Of a stretch of 64,000 nt of DNA, positions 9,800 through 18,470 are shown one piece after another. Under the pieces are notes generated by a model, which saw nothing but the letters and a program-made list of their open reading frames with translations, ran no database searches and was not told the origin of the DNA. The stretch spans positions 310,001-374,000 of the forward strand of contig JAUMZP010000001.1 in the NCBI GenBank assembly GCA_030528025.1. The letters run 5' to 3'. A program made the translations under genes and the position numbers. How positions within the stretch are numbered: position 1 is the stretch's first letter; each line of letters starts with the position of its first letter. This DNA comes from Candidatus Saccharimonadota bacterium. GTDB lineage: Bacteria > Patescibacteriota > Saccharimonadia > Saccharimonadales > Saccharimonadaceae.

Positions 9800-10129
9800 T
9801 CACCTTCTTTCAGTTGACTGAGCTACTATTGCCTCATTGATGCTGTTATTCATCTTTCTGAGGCTTTGTATGGTGTGTAGTATAGCGAACACAATAAATG
9901 CTAGGGCTAGGCCACATGCATATGTAATTCGCCATGGGACACTGAGGTGTGTCTCAGCCGCAATAATGTTACCAAAACTAAGGGCTATGTTTGCGACATT
10001 CACTATACACCAAAAACCGGATGAGACTGCAGTGCGCCAGTGACGTTGCTTTATATACTTAGGCAAGTATGCTAGCGTGATAGCAAAGGCAGCTGCTGAA
10101 ATAACAATCGCGATGAAATTGAGAGTCAT
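9800..10129 (-). CDS. Small three-helix membrane protein, unknown function
   Basis: A 109-residue protein with hydrophobic segments at about 4-22, 38-56 and 70-90 and a polar C-terminus. A strong AGGAGG sits 5 nt before the ATG. The leader carries a short inverted repeat (CCTTTTGC paired with GCAAAGG-like sequence around 10153-10175). I recognise no family or catalytic motif. It lies upstream of the CAP gene on the same strand, but the 14-bp inverted repeat between them suggests separate control. Confidence 0.7.
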   Translation of the reverse strand: MTLNFIAIVISAAAFAITLAYLPKYIKQRHWRTAVSSGFWCIVNVANIALSFGNIIAAETHLSVPWRITYACGLALAFIVFAILHTIQSLRKMNNSINEAIVAQSTERR

Positions 10130-10318
10130 TGTAGCCTCCTAGAAAAGTCCGAACCCTTTGCGGGATGCAAAAGGTTAATATATATATATCAATATATGAG
10201 CGGCTCGTCAAGGTGCTTGCTGTGGGATCATCATGTATTGACAATTTGTGCTGCGAAAATAGTAAGTGCGAGTCACCTCAGCGTGCTACTTCCTGCTTGA
10301 TGGCGTATACTACTATAT

Positions 10319-10777
10319 ATGAACTCCGTTCCACCAGCCACCCCGCCTGCCGTTTTTTGCTCTTATGCCTTTACCGGTGAGGACGAAGCAGTGGTGCGGG
10401 CACGGATGCGTGGGGTGGTGGCAGCGCTCGAGCAGGTGGGCTGTGCGGTGTATTGCAATCTTTTCGACCCAGCATGGCCTAGCTACCATACGCCAGGTGA
10501 ATTCATCTGCCGTGCGCTGAGCGTGTTACCCCAGTACGATAGGGTGCTAGTAGTCCAAGCATCGCCGCGGCGCAGCGAGGGGATGCTTATGGAGGTGGGT
10601 GCGGCGCTGGCGCTGGGCAAGCCAATCGCCCTGGCACAGCACCACAGCGTAGGCCAGCAGAGCTACCTGAGCGACCAGCTCATCGCCACGCGGACGGAGG
10701 TATGGCATAGTGAGGCAGAGCTGCTAGCGGTGGTGCAGCGACTGGTGAGTAATGATAGTGAGATATACCAACTTTGA
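10319..10777 (+). CDS. Nucleoside 2-deoxyribosyltransferase-like Rossmann-fold protein
   Basis: The 152-aa protein follows the outline of the nucleoside deoxyribosyltransferase-like superfamily: an N-terminal strand FCSYAFTG, a helix, a VYCNLFDP strand-loop, then YDRVLVVQASPRRSEGMLME and VGAALALGKPIAL. The SEG and MEVGAALALGKP pieces match the substrate-binding and catalytic-Glu region of that family. The true reaction could instead be hydrolysis of nucleoside 5'-phosphates. A TATACT box (10306-10311) ends 7 nt before the ATG and no ribosome site is present, so the mRNA is probably leaderless. The rplU promoter begins inside its last codons. Confidence 0.65.
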   Translation: MNSVPPATPPAVFCSYAFTGEDEAVVRARMRGVVAALEQVGCAVYCNLFDPAWPSYHTPGEFICRALSVLPQYDRVLVVQASPRRSEGMLMEVGAALALGKPIALAQHHSVGQQSYLSDQLIATRTEVWHSEAELLAVVQRLVSNDSEIYQL

Positions 10778-10802
10778 CATCCGCCGCCGTCTCTGCTACA
10801 AT
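10774..10802 (+). promoter_or_regulatory. Sigma-70-type promoter for rplU
   Basis: A perfect TTGACA (10774-10779) and TACAAT (10797-10802) are separated by 17 bp, just upstream of the rplU leader. Confidence 0.85.
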
Positions 10803-10835
10803 CAGTCGGAAGTATTAAATGATATAAGGAATCAG

Positions 10836-11141
10836 ATGAAAGCAGTCATTCAGCTTGGCGGCAAGCAATATCTCGTCGCCGAAAAAGAGACCCTCCTGGT
10901 GGACCGCCTCCCGGACGGCACAAAAGCGCTCGAAGCCGATGCACTCCTGACCATCGATGGCGAGACGACCACTGTTGGTACGCCGCACGTTGCAGGCGTC
11001 AAGGTCAAGGCCGAGGTCGTGGAAGCGCTCGTTAAGGGCGACAAAATCCGCGTCATTCGCTACAAAGCCAAAAAGCGCGTTCACAAAGAGCGTGGTCACC
11101 GCCAGCAATACAGCCGCATTACGATCACATCGATCAAATAA
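10836..11141 (+). CDS. rplU: 50S ribosomal protein bL21
   Basis: Large-subunit protein bL21, 101 aa, normal length. The N-terminus MKAVIQLGGKQYLVAEKE and the C-terminal KKRVHKERGHRQQYSRITI are characteristic. AAGGAATC lies 4-10 nt upstream of this ATG. The upstream in-frame extension overlaps the promoter and is not coding. The gene usually following rplU, rpmA (bL27), is not next to it here; a terminator follows directly. Confidence 0.96.
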   Translation: MKAVIQLGGKQYLVAEKETLLVDRLPDGTKALEADALLTIDGETTTVGTPHVAGVKVKAEVVEALVKGDKIRVIRYKAKKRVHKERGHRQQYSRITITSIK

Positions 11142-11170
11142 TCACGGTGTATTAAGCAATAGCAACAAGA

Positions 11171-11196
11171 AACCACCCAGCCAATGGGTGGTTTTT
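11171..11196 (+). terminator. Rho-independent terminator after rplU
   Basis: Stem AACCACCCA paired with TGGGTGGTT, 4-5 nt loop, followed by a T-run. Confidence 0.9.
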
Positions 11197-11287
11197 GGTA
11201 TAGTAAAGGCCTGTTCTTGATTTGATCGGTTTACTTTCAGAGAGAGTATTATAGGTGTCATAGTATATGACACAACAGAGGTATATC

Positions 11288-11881
11288 ATGGCGCATGAGC
11301 ATCCCAGAACAAACAATCAAGAGAAAATCGCTACAGTAGGGCAGTTTGCTGAGCGGCTCTCCAAGGAGGAGAAGGCACGGGCGGCAGCAGACTTCGACGA
11401 CCTAGTACAGGAGACGCTGCTGCGGTTTGCTGGTGAAACGGTTACATACGATCCCACGGTTCTCACCGACCGCGTGAAGTCAAGTGTCTTGCTGTATGCA
11501 ACACAGGGTGAGAGAACGGTCACGATCCTGACCGAATCGGCAACACTAGATGATGGCACACAAGACGGAACGATTAGCCTCGGGGAGCGGGGTGGCGACC
11601 GTTTTCGCTATCATCTTGAGGATGGTGTGGTGCGGCGATTTGATATGCCACAGGGGAGAGAATCGCAGCGTAAAATACCACAAGAATTGACCATTGGTAG
11701 AAATCTACCGCCAGAGGAGGCATACGAGCGCACGCTTGCAACGATAGATCATCTCAAGAACGAACTAGCAAACCAAAAACTCGAGCGCCAAATGGGCATC
11801 AACGACCAACCAGTTGACACGCATGAAGTTGCCCAGCTGCGCGAATTACTCGCAACGGCAGAGTACAGGGAGCTATACTAA
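11288..11881 (+). CDS. Hypothetical protein
   Basis: The 197-residue acidic, soluble protein has no recognised domain. It begins with MAHEHP after an AGAGG site; an in-frame ATG at 11267 has no such site. The middle (about residues 40-120) has alternating strand-like segments, such as VTILTESATLDDG and FRYHLEDGVVRRFDMP. The last 50 residues are helical and charged (EEAYERTLATIDHLKNELA). It resembles the next gene and the one at 57986 in size, polarity and lack of signal peptide, so these may be related lineage-specific proteins. That comparison is by eye only. Confidence 0.6.
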   Translation: MAHEHPRTNNQEKIATVGQFAERLSKEEKARAAADFDDLVQETLLRFAGETVTYDPTVLTDRVKSSVLLYATQGERTVTILTESATLDDGTQDGTISLGERGGDRFRYHLEDGVVRRFDMPQGRESQRKIPQELTIGRNLPPEEAYERTLATIDHLKNELANQKLERQMGINDQPVDTHEVAQLRELLATAEYRELY

Positions 11882-11996
11882 AGCTATTCTGAATATAGTA
11901 TAAAGACGTTCATTTGTTCACCTCTGTTATTTGCACGAAGTTATCCTTCTATAGTATGCTAAAAGGGAAGTATATCTAACACACAGAGGGAACAAC

Positions 11997-12683
11997 ATGA
12001 CATACAACACAGCACCCCGCGCGGGCGATGATTTGCGTCGCGCGTCACACGCAACCAATACTGGCGCTGAGCTTGCACCGCCAGGCCAGCACGAGCAGCC
12101 AGGTTTACTGGCTGAGCAGCTCACCGCAGTCGTGCAGGATATTATTACCACCCAGCACAGAAGCGCGCGCCAACGTGGTGCAGCCGGCCGGCGGTACTAC
12201 GACGGTGGTGAGGTGCGCAGCGTATACTTTGGCCGCGAAACTGATAGTGGGCAGCGCCTCACACTGAGTGCCCGGGCTGCCTTGGATGATGATGGTCAGG
12301 TGCACGACCCGCATATTATCATCTACGAGGTAGATCGATACGGCGCGTATGCTGGCGCAGTGCGGTCGTACTACCTCGACAGGCCTGACCATAGTGACGC
12401 ATCACTGACTGAGCCACAGGTATTTTGCTATGAGTACGATATCGCCGATACAGATGATATATTTGTATTGGTAGATAAGGCACAGCCAACAGAGGTAGAT
12501 GGCCAAGAACTGGCCAAGGTATGCACACTACTCCAGCATGCGACAGCCCAGTCGCCAGAGTATTACGCTCACCAAGCGCTCAACAAGGTACGCAGCATGC
12601 TGCCGTGGTATGAGCGCTGGGGGCTAACAGCTATACATACTGCAGAACAGATAGCACAGCGTGCATTGCAGTTGGTAGGGTAG
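11997..12683 (+). CDS. Hypothetical protein
   Basis: A 228-aa soluble protein of unknown function. The first 45 residues look disordered (Ala, His, Gly, Pro). Helix LLAEQLTAVVQDIITTQH is followed by a strand-rich region (VRSVYFGRETDSGQRLTLSA, HIIIYEVDRYGAYAGAVRSYYLD) and a helical tail ending WYERWGLTAIHTAEQIAQRAL. AGAGGGA upstream supports the ATG. It converges on prmC with only 7 nt between stop codons. No catalytic signature is evident. Confidence 0.6.
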   Translation: MTYNTAPRAGDDLRRASHATNTGAELAPPGQHEQPGLLAEQLTAVVQDIITTQHRSARQRGAAGRRYYDGGEVRSVYFGRETDSGQRLTLSARAALDDDGQVHDPHIIIYEVDRYGAYAGAVRSYYLDRPDHSDASLTEPQVFCYEYDIADTDDIFVLVDKAQPTEVDGQELAKVCTLLQHATAQSPEYYAHQALNKVRSMLPWYERWGLTAIHTAEQIAQRALQLVG

Positions 12684-12690
12684 TCTATCG

Positions 12691-13524
12691 CTATTTTGTA
12701 AAAGCAAGCGCATACCCCTCGCTTCGCACATGAGTGAGCTGGTGCGCGGCGGCGCGAGTAATGATGCGTGAGTGCTGGCAGGGGTCGGCCTCGAGGATGA
12801 GCAGACTGCTAGGTGCGAGCCATTGCTCCGTCTGAGCGAGGAGGGTAGAGATGAGCGCGAGCCCATCATCCTCGGCAAAGAGTGCCCGGGCTGGCTCGTG
12901 TGCTGTCTCGCAGTCGTCGCGCCGCCAGGTAGGGTTGACGTAGGGGAGGTTGGCAAGAATGACATCATAGCGCTGCTGTGCTGCCACTAGGAGATCGCTC
13001 TGAATAAAATGAACAGAGGTAGCGCCATGCTGCTGCGCGTTGTGCTGAGCAATGGCGAGAGCTTCAAGGCTTATGTCGTATGCATTAACCTGGCACTGTG
13101 GAAGCTCGAGCTGTGCTGTGATGGCGAGAATGCCGCTGCCAGTGCCAACATCGGCAATGGTACGCTGCGTGGGCTGGATGAGTTGCAGTAAGAGGATAAT
13201 CATCTGCTCTGTTTCGGGCCGGGGCACGAGCACAGCGGGCGAAACGACGAAATCGCGCCCGTAGAATTCCTTGTGCCCCACCAAGTAGGCTAGTGGCTCA
13301 TGCCGAAGGCGGCGGGTAAGGAGCTGCTCTGCCTGCACCTGTTGTTCGTGTAGGAGTGTGCTATCGCCGTGGGCATGGAGCCAGTGTCGAGGCCGCTGCA
13401 GCACATGGCTTAGCAGCAGCTCACTATCGAGCCGGCTGCTGGCAATACCAGCCGTCCGCAGCTGGGCAGCCGCCACAGCAAGCCAAGCATCGACAGAGGT
13501 AGGTAAGGAGGTTGAGTGACGCAT
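12691..13524 (-). CDS. prmC: Peptide chain release factor N5-glutamine methyltransferase
   Basis: Methylates the Gln of the GGQ motif in release factors, using S-adenosylmethionine. The family order is present: an N-terminal helical domain (about 1-80), PLAYLVGHKEFYGRDF, VLVPRPETEQMI, the SAM-binding DVGTGSGILAI and the catalytic NLPYVN (the NPPY equivalent) near residue 190. Here Pro2 of NPPY is Leu, an accepted variant position. Length is 277 aa with the ATG at 13524. A TATAAT box (13536-13531) ends 6 nt before this ATG with no Shine-Dalgarno sequence, so I reject the longer upstream start. The target RF1 is encoded at 26888-27958. Confidence 0.93.
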   Translation of the reverse strand: MRHSTSLPTSVDAWLAVAAAQLRTAGIASSRLDSELLLSHVLQRPRHWLHAHGDSTLLHEQQVQAEQLLTRRLRHEPLAYLVGHKEFYGRDFVVSPAVLVPRPETEQMIILLLQLIQPTQRTIADVGTGSGILAITAQLELPQCQVNAYDISLEALAIAQHNAQQHGATSVHFIQSDLLVAAQQRYDVILANLPYVNPTWRRDDCETAHEPARALFAEDDGLALISTLLAQTEQWLAPSSLLILEADPCQHSRIITRAAAHQLTHVRSEGYALAFTK

Positions 13525-13536
13525 TAATGCATTATA
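13525..13536 (-). promoter_or_regulatory. -10 box placed for leaderless prmC mRNA
   Basis: TATAAT on the minus strand (13536-13531) with 6 nt to the prmC ATG. It has the same geometry as serS, GNAT and pta. Confidence 0.6.
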
Positions 13537-13728
13537 TTGTAGCATAGTGAGTGATGGTGTAGACGGGGTGATAATGATTCTACGACACACTAATACGCTG
13601 ATAGGATTGGTGATTTACTGTGTTGCTCTTGATGGCCTACACCTCTTGCTTTCTCGCCCCATTCTATGGTACTATGATAGCTGTAATTTATTACGTAATA
13701 GCAACTCATCCCAGGACGAATTGGTAAG

Positions 13729-13772
13729 TCTTGGCCAGCGAAGTGTGTAGTCACGCAGCGTTGGTGCCAAGA
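13729..13772 (+). promoter_or_regulatory. Possible structured leader of the L3 operon
   Basis: TCTTGGC (13729-13735) pairs perfectly with GCCAAGA (13766-13772) about 45 nt upstream of rplC, enclosing CAGCG repeats. Ribosomal protein operons are often controlled by binding of L4 or another product to such leaders. That this is one is inference. Confidence 0.4.
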
Positions 13773-13814
13773 TACTGCTAGTCGCCGGGGATTTTACATG
13801 GGAGCAAGAGGGCA

Positions 13815-14426
13815 ATGAAAGCACTTCTCGGTACCAAGATTGGTATGACCCAAATCATCAGCCAGGATGGCACGACGATTCCTGTCACGCTTATCCAGGC
13901 TGGGCCTGTCGCTGCGACTCAGGTCAAGTCCGTCGAGACAGACGGCTACAACGCAGTACAGGTGGCGTATGGTGCGGGTAAGAACCTGAGCAAGGCCGTG
14001 GCTGGGCATATGAAACCAGCCGGTGTCACCCCGAAGCATATTCGGGAATTTCGTGTCGATGACCTTGGCGATGTCAAGGTAGGCGACACATGGAGCGTTA
14101 CGGAGTTTGCGCTCGGCGATGTCGTGGATGTCACGGGCATCAGCAAGGGTAAAGGTTGGGCTGGTACGATCAAGCGGCACAACTTCAAGCGCCACCGCAA
14201 AACCCACGGTGGTAAGGGTAACACGCGTAAGGTCGGTTCGATCGGTAGCATGTACCCACAAAAGATTTTCAAAGGGAAGCGCATGGCAGGCCAGATGGGC
14301 CACGAGCGTGTCACTGTCAAGAATCTGACGGTTGAGTTTATCTCGGCTGAGGATAACTTGATTGGTGTCAAAGGCGCTGTCCCAGGCCCCAAGAAGGGCT
14401 TAATTATCCTAGGAGGTGCTAAGTAA
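13815..14426 (+). CDS. rplC: 50S ribosomal protein uL3
   Basis: Large-subunit protein binding near the 3' end of 23S rRNA, 203 aa. KALLGTKIGMTQI at the N-terminus, DVTGISKGKGWAGTIKRHNF and the MAGQMGHERVTVKNL segment are diagnostic. It is the first gene of the cluster here; rpsJ (S10), which often precedes it, is not in the preceding 290 bp. The stop overlaps the rplD ATG by one base. Confidence 0.97.
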   Translation: MKALLGTKIGMTQIISQDGTTIPVTLIQAGPVAATQVKSVETDGYNAVQVAYGAGKNLSKAVAGHMKPAGVTPKHIREFRVDDLGDVKVGDTWSVTEFALGDVVDVTGISKGKGWAGTIKRHNFKRHRKTHGGKGNTRKVGSIGSMYPQKIFKGKRMAGQMGHERVTVKNLTVEFISAEDNLIGVKGAVPGPKKGLIILGGAK

Positions 14427-15046
14427 TGGCTGAATCTACCAAGCCAGCAAAAGCAACCTTGCCAACCAGCGTCTTCGGTGTCGATGTGCCGAACCACGAG
14501 CTGCTTAAGCTCGCTTACGACGCATTCTTGGCAAACGCCCGCCAGGCAAGTGCAACCACCTTGCAGCGGGGCGAAGTCCGCGGTGGTGGCAAGAAGCCAT
14601 GGCGGCAGAAGGGCACTGGTCGCGCCCGTTTCGGTAGTATCCGCAACCCAATCTGGCGTGGCGGTGGTGTGGTCTTTGGCCCACGCGGCAACGAGAACTA
14701 CCGCAAGAAGTTGTCTAAGACTAGCAAACGTGTCGCCATTCGCCAAGCCCTCACGCTCGCTCATCAGGCTGGCAAGATCCAGGTCTTGCCTTTTGAGGAT
14801 AAGGTAACTGGCAAGACCAAAGACGCTGCGGCGTTCCTCCGCCAGTTCAAGCTCGAGCGCAAAGTGCTGCTCGTCGCTGGTGAGAAGTCGCCCGAGCTGA
14901 TTCGCTCTACGGCCAACCTCCAGCAGGTGCTGGCTGTGAGTGCGATGTATCTCAATGTCTATTACATTCTTAATGCCGACCATGTCGTCCTGTCGCCTCA
15001 AGCGCTGGATGTTATTACGGCGTGGCTCGCACAGGAGGACAAATAA
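14426..15046 (+). CDS. rplD: 50S ribosomal protein uL4
   Basis: Large-subunit protein lining the exit tunnel, 206 aa. The loop EVRGGGKKPWRQKGTGRAR with FGPRGNENYRKKLSKTSKR is characteristic. In other bacteria L4 represses its own operon; whether it does here is unknown, although a small inverted repeat precedes rplC. It sits directly between rplC and rplW, with a 1-nt overlap at its start. Confidence 0.97.
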   Translation: MAESTKPAKATLPTSVFGVDVPNHELLKLAYDAFLANARQASATTLQRGEVRGGGKKPWRQKGTGRARFGSIRNPIWRGGGVVFGPRGNENYRKKLSKTSKRVAIRQALTLAHQAGKIQVLPFEDKVTGKTKDAAAFLRQFKLERKVLLVAGEKSPELIRSTANLQQVLAVSAMYLNVYYILNADHVVLSPQALDVITAWLAQEDK

Positions 15047-15379
15047 ATGCAACTCGTATTAGTCACTCCTCGTGCCACCGAAAAATCCTACCGGCTCATC
15101 ACGAGCCAAAACACCTACATCTTTGATGTGCCGCTGTCGGCTAACAAGCAGCAGATCGCTGCGGCTGTCGAGGCGCAATATGACGGCACTAAGGTGGCCA
15201 ATGTCACTACCGCCGTGCAAAGCGGCAAAGCTATTCGCTACAGCCGGGGCAAGCGCCGCTACCCAGGTACCACACACCGCCACGACAGCAAAAAGGCGTA
15301 CGTCCGCCTGAGTGAAGGCGAGATCAAGGTGTTTGAGACCGAAGAGCAGCCGCAAACAGAGCAGAAGGAGGATAAGTAA
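15047..15379 (+). CDS. rplW: 50S ribosomal protein uL23
   Basis: Large-subunit protein at the tunnel exit and docking site for trigger factor and SRP, 110 aa. LVTPRATEKSYRLI and the YSRGKRRYPGTTHRHDSKKA basic segment fit the family. The acidic C-terminal tail (ETEEQPQTEQKEDK) is slightly longer than usual. It abuts rplD and overlaps rplB by one base. Confidence 0.96.
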   Translation: MQLVLVTPRATEKSYRLITSQNTYIFDVPLSANKQQIAAAVEAQYDGTKVANVTTAVQSGKAIRYSRGKRRYPGTTHRHDSKKAYVRLSEGEIKVFETEEQPQTEQKEDK

Positions 15380-16215
15380 TGCCGATTAAGCAGTACAACC
15401 CAACCACTCCCGCCCGCCGCGGCATGACATCGCAGGATTTGAGCGATGTGACGACTCGCAAGCCGCTCAAGAGCCTTGTCAAGGCTGGTAAGCAGAAGGC
15501 TGGTCGCAATAACACAGGTAAGATCACCGTCCGGCATCGCGGTGGCGGTGTCAAGCGGCACTACCGTTTGCTCGACCATCGCTTGGTCGCTGGCTTGACG
15601 CTGACGGTGGAGGAGATTGAGTACGATCCAAACCGCAGTGCCCGCATCGCTCGCGTGAAGGATCAGCATGGTCTCTACCACTACATCTTGGCTGACACTC
15701 AAATGACCAAGGGTAAGGTGCTCCAGACTGGCGCTGATGCGCCAATCGAGGCGAGCAACCGCATGCCACTGGCTAACATCCCGGTTGGTAGCCAGATCTA
15801 CGCTATTGAGATCAACCACGGTAAAGGTGCTCAGATGGTGCGCAGCGCTGGTACTAAAGCCCAGCTCATGGCCAAAGAAGACGGTTATGCCATGGTGCGG
15901 ATGCCCAGTGGTGAGGTGCGTAAGTTCCGCCTTGAGTGCGAAGCCAGTATTGGTGTGGTAGGCAACGTCCAGCACCAGAATGTTAAGCTTGGCTCGGCTG
16001 GTCGCCGTCGCCGTATGGGGTGGCGTCCAAGTGTCCATGGTAAGGCTATGAACCCAGCCGATCACCCAATGGGTGGTGGTGAAGGCAAGACGGGTCCTGG
16101 CCGCATTCCAAAGACGCCATGGGGCAAGCCAGCAATTGGCTTCAAGACCCGCCGTCGCAAATCAACGAATAAGATGATTGTCCGCAGTCGTCACGAAGCT
16201 AAGAGGAAGAGGTAG
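15379..16215 (+). CDS. rplB: 50S ribosomal protein uL2
   Basis: Large-subunit protein required for subunit association and peptidyl-transferase assembly, 278 aa, normal length. KQYNPTTPARRGMTS, the GRNNTGKITVRHRGGGVKRH start of the RNA-binding domain, and the NPADHPMGGGEGKTGPGR loop with its conserved His are all present. It is preceded by AGGAGGA within rplW and followed 3 nt later by rpsS. Confidence 0.97.
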   Translation: MPIKQYNPTTPARRGMTSQDLSDVTTRKPLKSLVKAGKQKAGRNNTGKITVRHRGGGVKRHYRLLDHRLVAGLTLTVEEIEYDPNRSARIARVKDQHGLYHYILADTQMTKGKVLQTGADAPIEASNRMPLANIPVGSQIYAIEINHGKGAQMVRSAGTKAQLMAKEDGYAMVRMPSGEVRKFRLECEASIGVVGNVQHQNVKLGSAGRRRRMGWRPSVHGKAMNPADHPMGGGEGKTGPGRIPKTPWGKPAIGFKTRRRKSTNKMIVRSRHEAKRKR

Positions 16216-16218
16216 TCT

Positions 16219-16485
16219 ATGAGTCGTTCACTCAAAAAAGGCCCATTCGTCGACGCGAAGCTTGCCAAAAAAGTGGCAGCGCTGAAAGTTGGCGACCGCA
16301 CCGTGATAAAGACCTGGGCCCGCAGCAGCACGATCACGCCAGAGATGGTGGGGTTCACCTTTGCAGTGCACAATGGTCGGGTGCATGTGCCAGTGCTGAT
16401 TACAGAAAACATGGTTGGCCACAAGCTTGGTGAGTTTAGCCCAACCCGTAAGTTCCGTAAGCACGGTGGAAAGGATAAGAAGTAA
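16219..16485 (+). CDS. rpsS: 30S ribosomal protein uS19
   Basis: Small-subunit head protein contacting S13 and the A-site finger, 88 aa. [35 protein letters not shown] and [17 protein letters not shown] are diagnostic. AAGAGG precedes the ATG by 7 nt within the 3' end of rplB. Its stop overlaps the start of rplV. Confidence 0.97.
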   Translation: MSRSLKKGPFVDAKLAKKVAALKVGDRTVIKTWARSSTITPEMVGFTFAVHNGRVHVPVLITENMVGHKLGEFSPTRKFRKHGGKDKK

Positions 16486-16919
16486 TGGCCGCATCACAGA
16501 CACAACAGGGGTCGAGCGATGCACCAGCTATCGTTCGGGCGCACATCAAGGGTATAGATCAGACCCCGCGCAAGGTGAGCATCGTTGCTAGCCTGGTGCG
16601 TGGCCGCAGTGTGGCCGATGCGCTGGTCATTCTTGATCACACCCCGCGCCGCGCGGCACTGCCTGTTAAGAAGGCAATCGCCAGCGCCCAAGCCAACGCC
16701 ATCAATAATCATGGCCTTGACCCACGCAGTTTGCATATCTACAGCCTTAGCGTGACTGCTGGCCCACGCCTACGTCGCTACAAGCCGGCCAGCCGCGGCC
16801 GGGCTCAGCCATTCCAGAAGCGCTCGAGCCATATCTTGGTTGAGGTGAGTGGTGTGGAAAAGCAGGTCAAGAAGGCATCCGCCAAAGCAACCGATACAGC
16901 CAAGAAAGGAGACAACTAA
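16485..16919 (+). CDS. rplV: 50S ribosomal protein uL22
   Basis: Large-subunit protein whose hairpin lines the exit tunnel, 144 aa. VRAHIKGIDQTPRKVSIVA matches the N-terminal core and RLRRYKPASRGRAQPFQKR the tunnel hairpin. An N-terminal Gln/Ser stretch and a C-terminal Lys/Ala tail of about 25 residues extend beyond the roughly 110-residue bacterial core. Confidence 0.96.
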   Translation: MAASQTQQGSSDAPAIVRAHIKGIDQTPRKVSIVASLVRGRSVADALVILDHTPRRAALPVKKAIASAQANAINNHGLDPRSLHIYSLSVTAGPRLRRYKPASRGRAQPFQKRSSHILVEVSGVEKQVKKASAKATDTAKKGDN

Positions 16920-17561
16920 ATGGGCCAAAAAGTAAACCCAGTCAGTTTCCGCCTCCAAGTCCACAAAAACTGGAGCTCGCGTTGGTTTGGCCAAAACAAG
17001 CGCGACTTTGCGGCTTGGTTGGCAGAAGACATCAAAATCCGTGAGCTGATTGAAGCTCGCTATGCAAGCCGGCCAACGATTGACCGGATCGAGATTGAGC
17101 GCAGCCCAAACCAGATTACCATCACGATTCACACTGCCAAGGCTGGTGTGGTGATTGGCCGCGGTGGGGCCGGTGTGACAGAGCTTAAGCGACAGATCGA
17201 GAAGATCGCCAGCTTGCCAGTCCGTATCAATATTGAAGAGGTTCGTCGGCCAGAGCTCAGCGCCAAGCTCGTGTCGGAGAATATTGCTCGCCAGCTCGAG
17301 CGCCGCGCCAACTTCCGCCGCGCCGTCAAGATGGCTGCCCAGAATACTATGAATAGTGGTGCAAAGGGTATTCGCATCGAGGTAGCCGGCCGGCTTAACA
17401 ATGCCGAAATGGCGCGCCGCGAGAAGGTTATCGAGGGCTCGGTGCCATTGCACACCTTGCGGGCCGATATTGACTTCCACACCGCACGGGCCAACTGCCC
17501 TGGCGTGGGTATTGTCGGCGTCAAGGTCTGGATCTATAAGGGTGAAAGGAGTGCGAAGTAA
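16920..17561 (+). CDS. rpsC: 30S ribosomal protein uS3
   Basis: Small-subunit protein at the mRNA entry, 213 aa. [13 protein letters not shown] opens the protein, and [20 protein letters not shown] is the KH-domain GxxG loop. The C-terminal domain has [22 protein letters not shown] and ends in WIYKGER. The KH type II arrangement is intact. AAAGGAGA lies just before the ATG. It overlaps rplP by one base. Confidence 0.97.
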   Translation: MGQKVNPVSFRLQVHKNWSSRWFGQNKRDFAAWLAEDIKIRELIEARYASRPTIDRIEIERSPNQITITIHTAKAGVVIGRGGAGVTELKRQIEKIASLPVRINIEEVRRPELSAKLVSENIARQLERRANFRRAVKMAAQNTMNSGAKGIRIEVAGRLNNAEMARREKVIEGSVPLHTLRADIDFHTARANCPGVGIVGVKVWIYKGERSAK

Positions 17562-17974
17562 TGTTGCTACCAAAGAAAACAAAATTTCGCAAAGTCCGCA
17601 TTGGCAAGAACCGAGGCAACGCCACACGGGGCAACTACATTGCCTTTGGTGACTATGGCCTGCAGAGCTTGAGCAACGAGCGTATCACAAGCCGCCAGAT
17701 CGAGGCAGCTCGCCAGGCAATGACCCGCTACGTCAAGCGTGGTGGTAAGATCTGGATCCGTATTTTCCCACACACCCCGGTGAGCCGCAAGCCACTGGGC
17801 CTGAAGATGGGTGGCGGTAAGGGTAACCCTGAGTTCTTTGTTGCGAAGGTCAAGAATGGCACCGTGATGTTTGAAATGAAGGGTGTGCCAGAGGATGTCG
17901 CCCGCGAGGCAATGCGCCTGGCGAGCCACAAGCTCCCCGTCAAAACACGCTTTATTAAGAAAGAGGAGGCCTAG
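17561..17974 (+). CDS. rplP: 50S ribosomal protein uL16
   Basis: Large-subunit protein beside the A site, 137 aa, normal length. [19 protein letters not shown], the [20 protein letters not shown] segment and the [20 protein letters not shown] loop carry the conserved A-site contacts. AAAGGAG precedes the start inside rpsC. Confidence 0.97.
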   Translation: MLLPKKTKFRKVRIGKNRGNATRGNYIAFGDYGLQSLSNERITSRQIEAARQAMTRYVKRGGKIWIRIFPHTPVSRKPLGLKMGGGKGNPEFFVAKVKNGTVMFEMKGVPEDVAREAMRLASHKLPVKTRFIKKEEA

Positions 17975-17976
17975 CG

Positions 17977-18180
17977 ATGGCAGAGAATGCAGTCCCTGCA
18001 ACAGAGGTCAAGAACCTCGAGACACTCCAGCAAGAGCTGGCCGCCAAGCGCGCTGATTTGCTTGAGGCCCAGCGCGGCCATCGGGCAGGTGAGCTCGCTA
18101 ACCCGCGGATCCTTGGCGTGTATCGCCGAGAGATTGCGCAGATACTAACGGAAATTAATCAGCGGAAAGGAACAAACTAA
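17977..18180 (+). CDS. rpmC: 50S ribosomal protein uL29
   Basis: Two-helix large-subunit protein at the tunnel exit, 67 aa. The ETLQQELAAKRADLLEAQRG helix and LANPRILGVYRREIAQILTE segment match the family (the usual NP-R-I-R-x-x-R-R-x-I-A pattern). It starts 2 nt after the rplP stop, and AGAGGAGG is just upstream. Confidence 0.94.
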   Translation: MAENAVPATEVKNLETLQQELAAKRADLLEAQRGHRAGELANPRILGVYRREIAQILTEINQRKGTN

Positions 18181-18470
18181 TGGCCAAGACATTGACCGGC
18201 GTTGTTTCCTCGGCCGCGGGCAACAAGACCATCACGGTGACCGTGACCAGCCGCGAAACACACCCTATTTACGGCAAGCAATACACCGTCACCCGTAAGT
18301 ATGCTGCTCACGACGAGACAAACGATGCTAATGTTGGTGATACGGTGCGGGTCATTGAGACACGCCCGATCAGCAAGCGTAAAGCATTTCGGCTTGATGC
18401 TGTGCTCAAGCGCTCGCAGGGCTCGATTGAGCTCAAAAACGATGACGCAGGCGAAGAGGAGGCAGCATGA
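18180..18470 (+). CDS. rpsQ: 30S ribosomal protein uS17
   Basis: Primary 16S rRNA-binding OB-fold protein, 96 aa. [39 protein letters not shown] and [13 protein letters not shown] match the family. A C-terminal acidic extension ([10 protein letters not shown]) follows the core. Overlaps exist at both ends (1 nt with rpmC, 4 nt with rplN). Confidence 0.96.
   Translation: MAKTLTGVVSSAAGNKTITVTVTSRETHPIYGKQYTVTRKYAAHDETNDANVGDTVRVIETRPISKRKAFRLDAVLKRSQGSIELKNDDAGEEEAA

Noticed and set aside
13945-15052. 368-codon minus-strand ORF opposite rplC and rplD
   Set aside because: Shadow frame of highly expressed ribosomal genes; composition and position follow the coding strand codon pattern.
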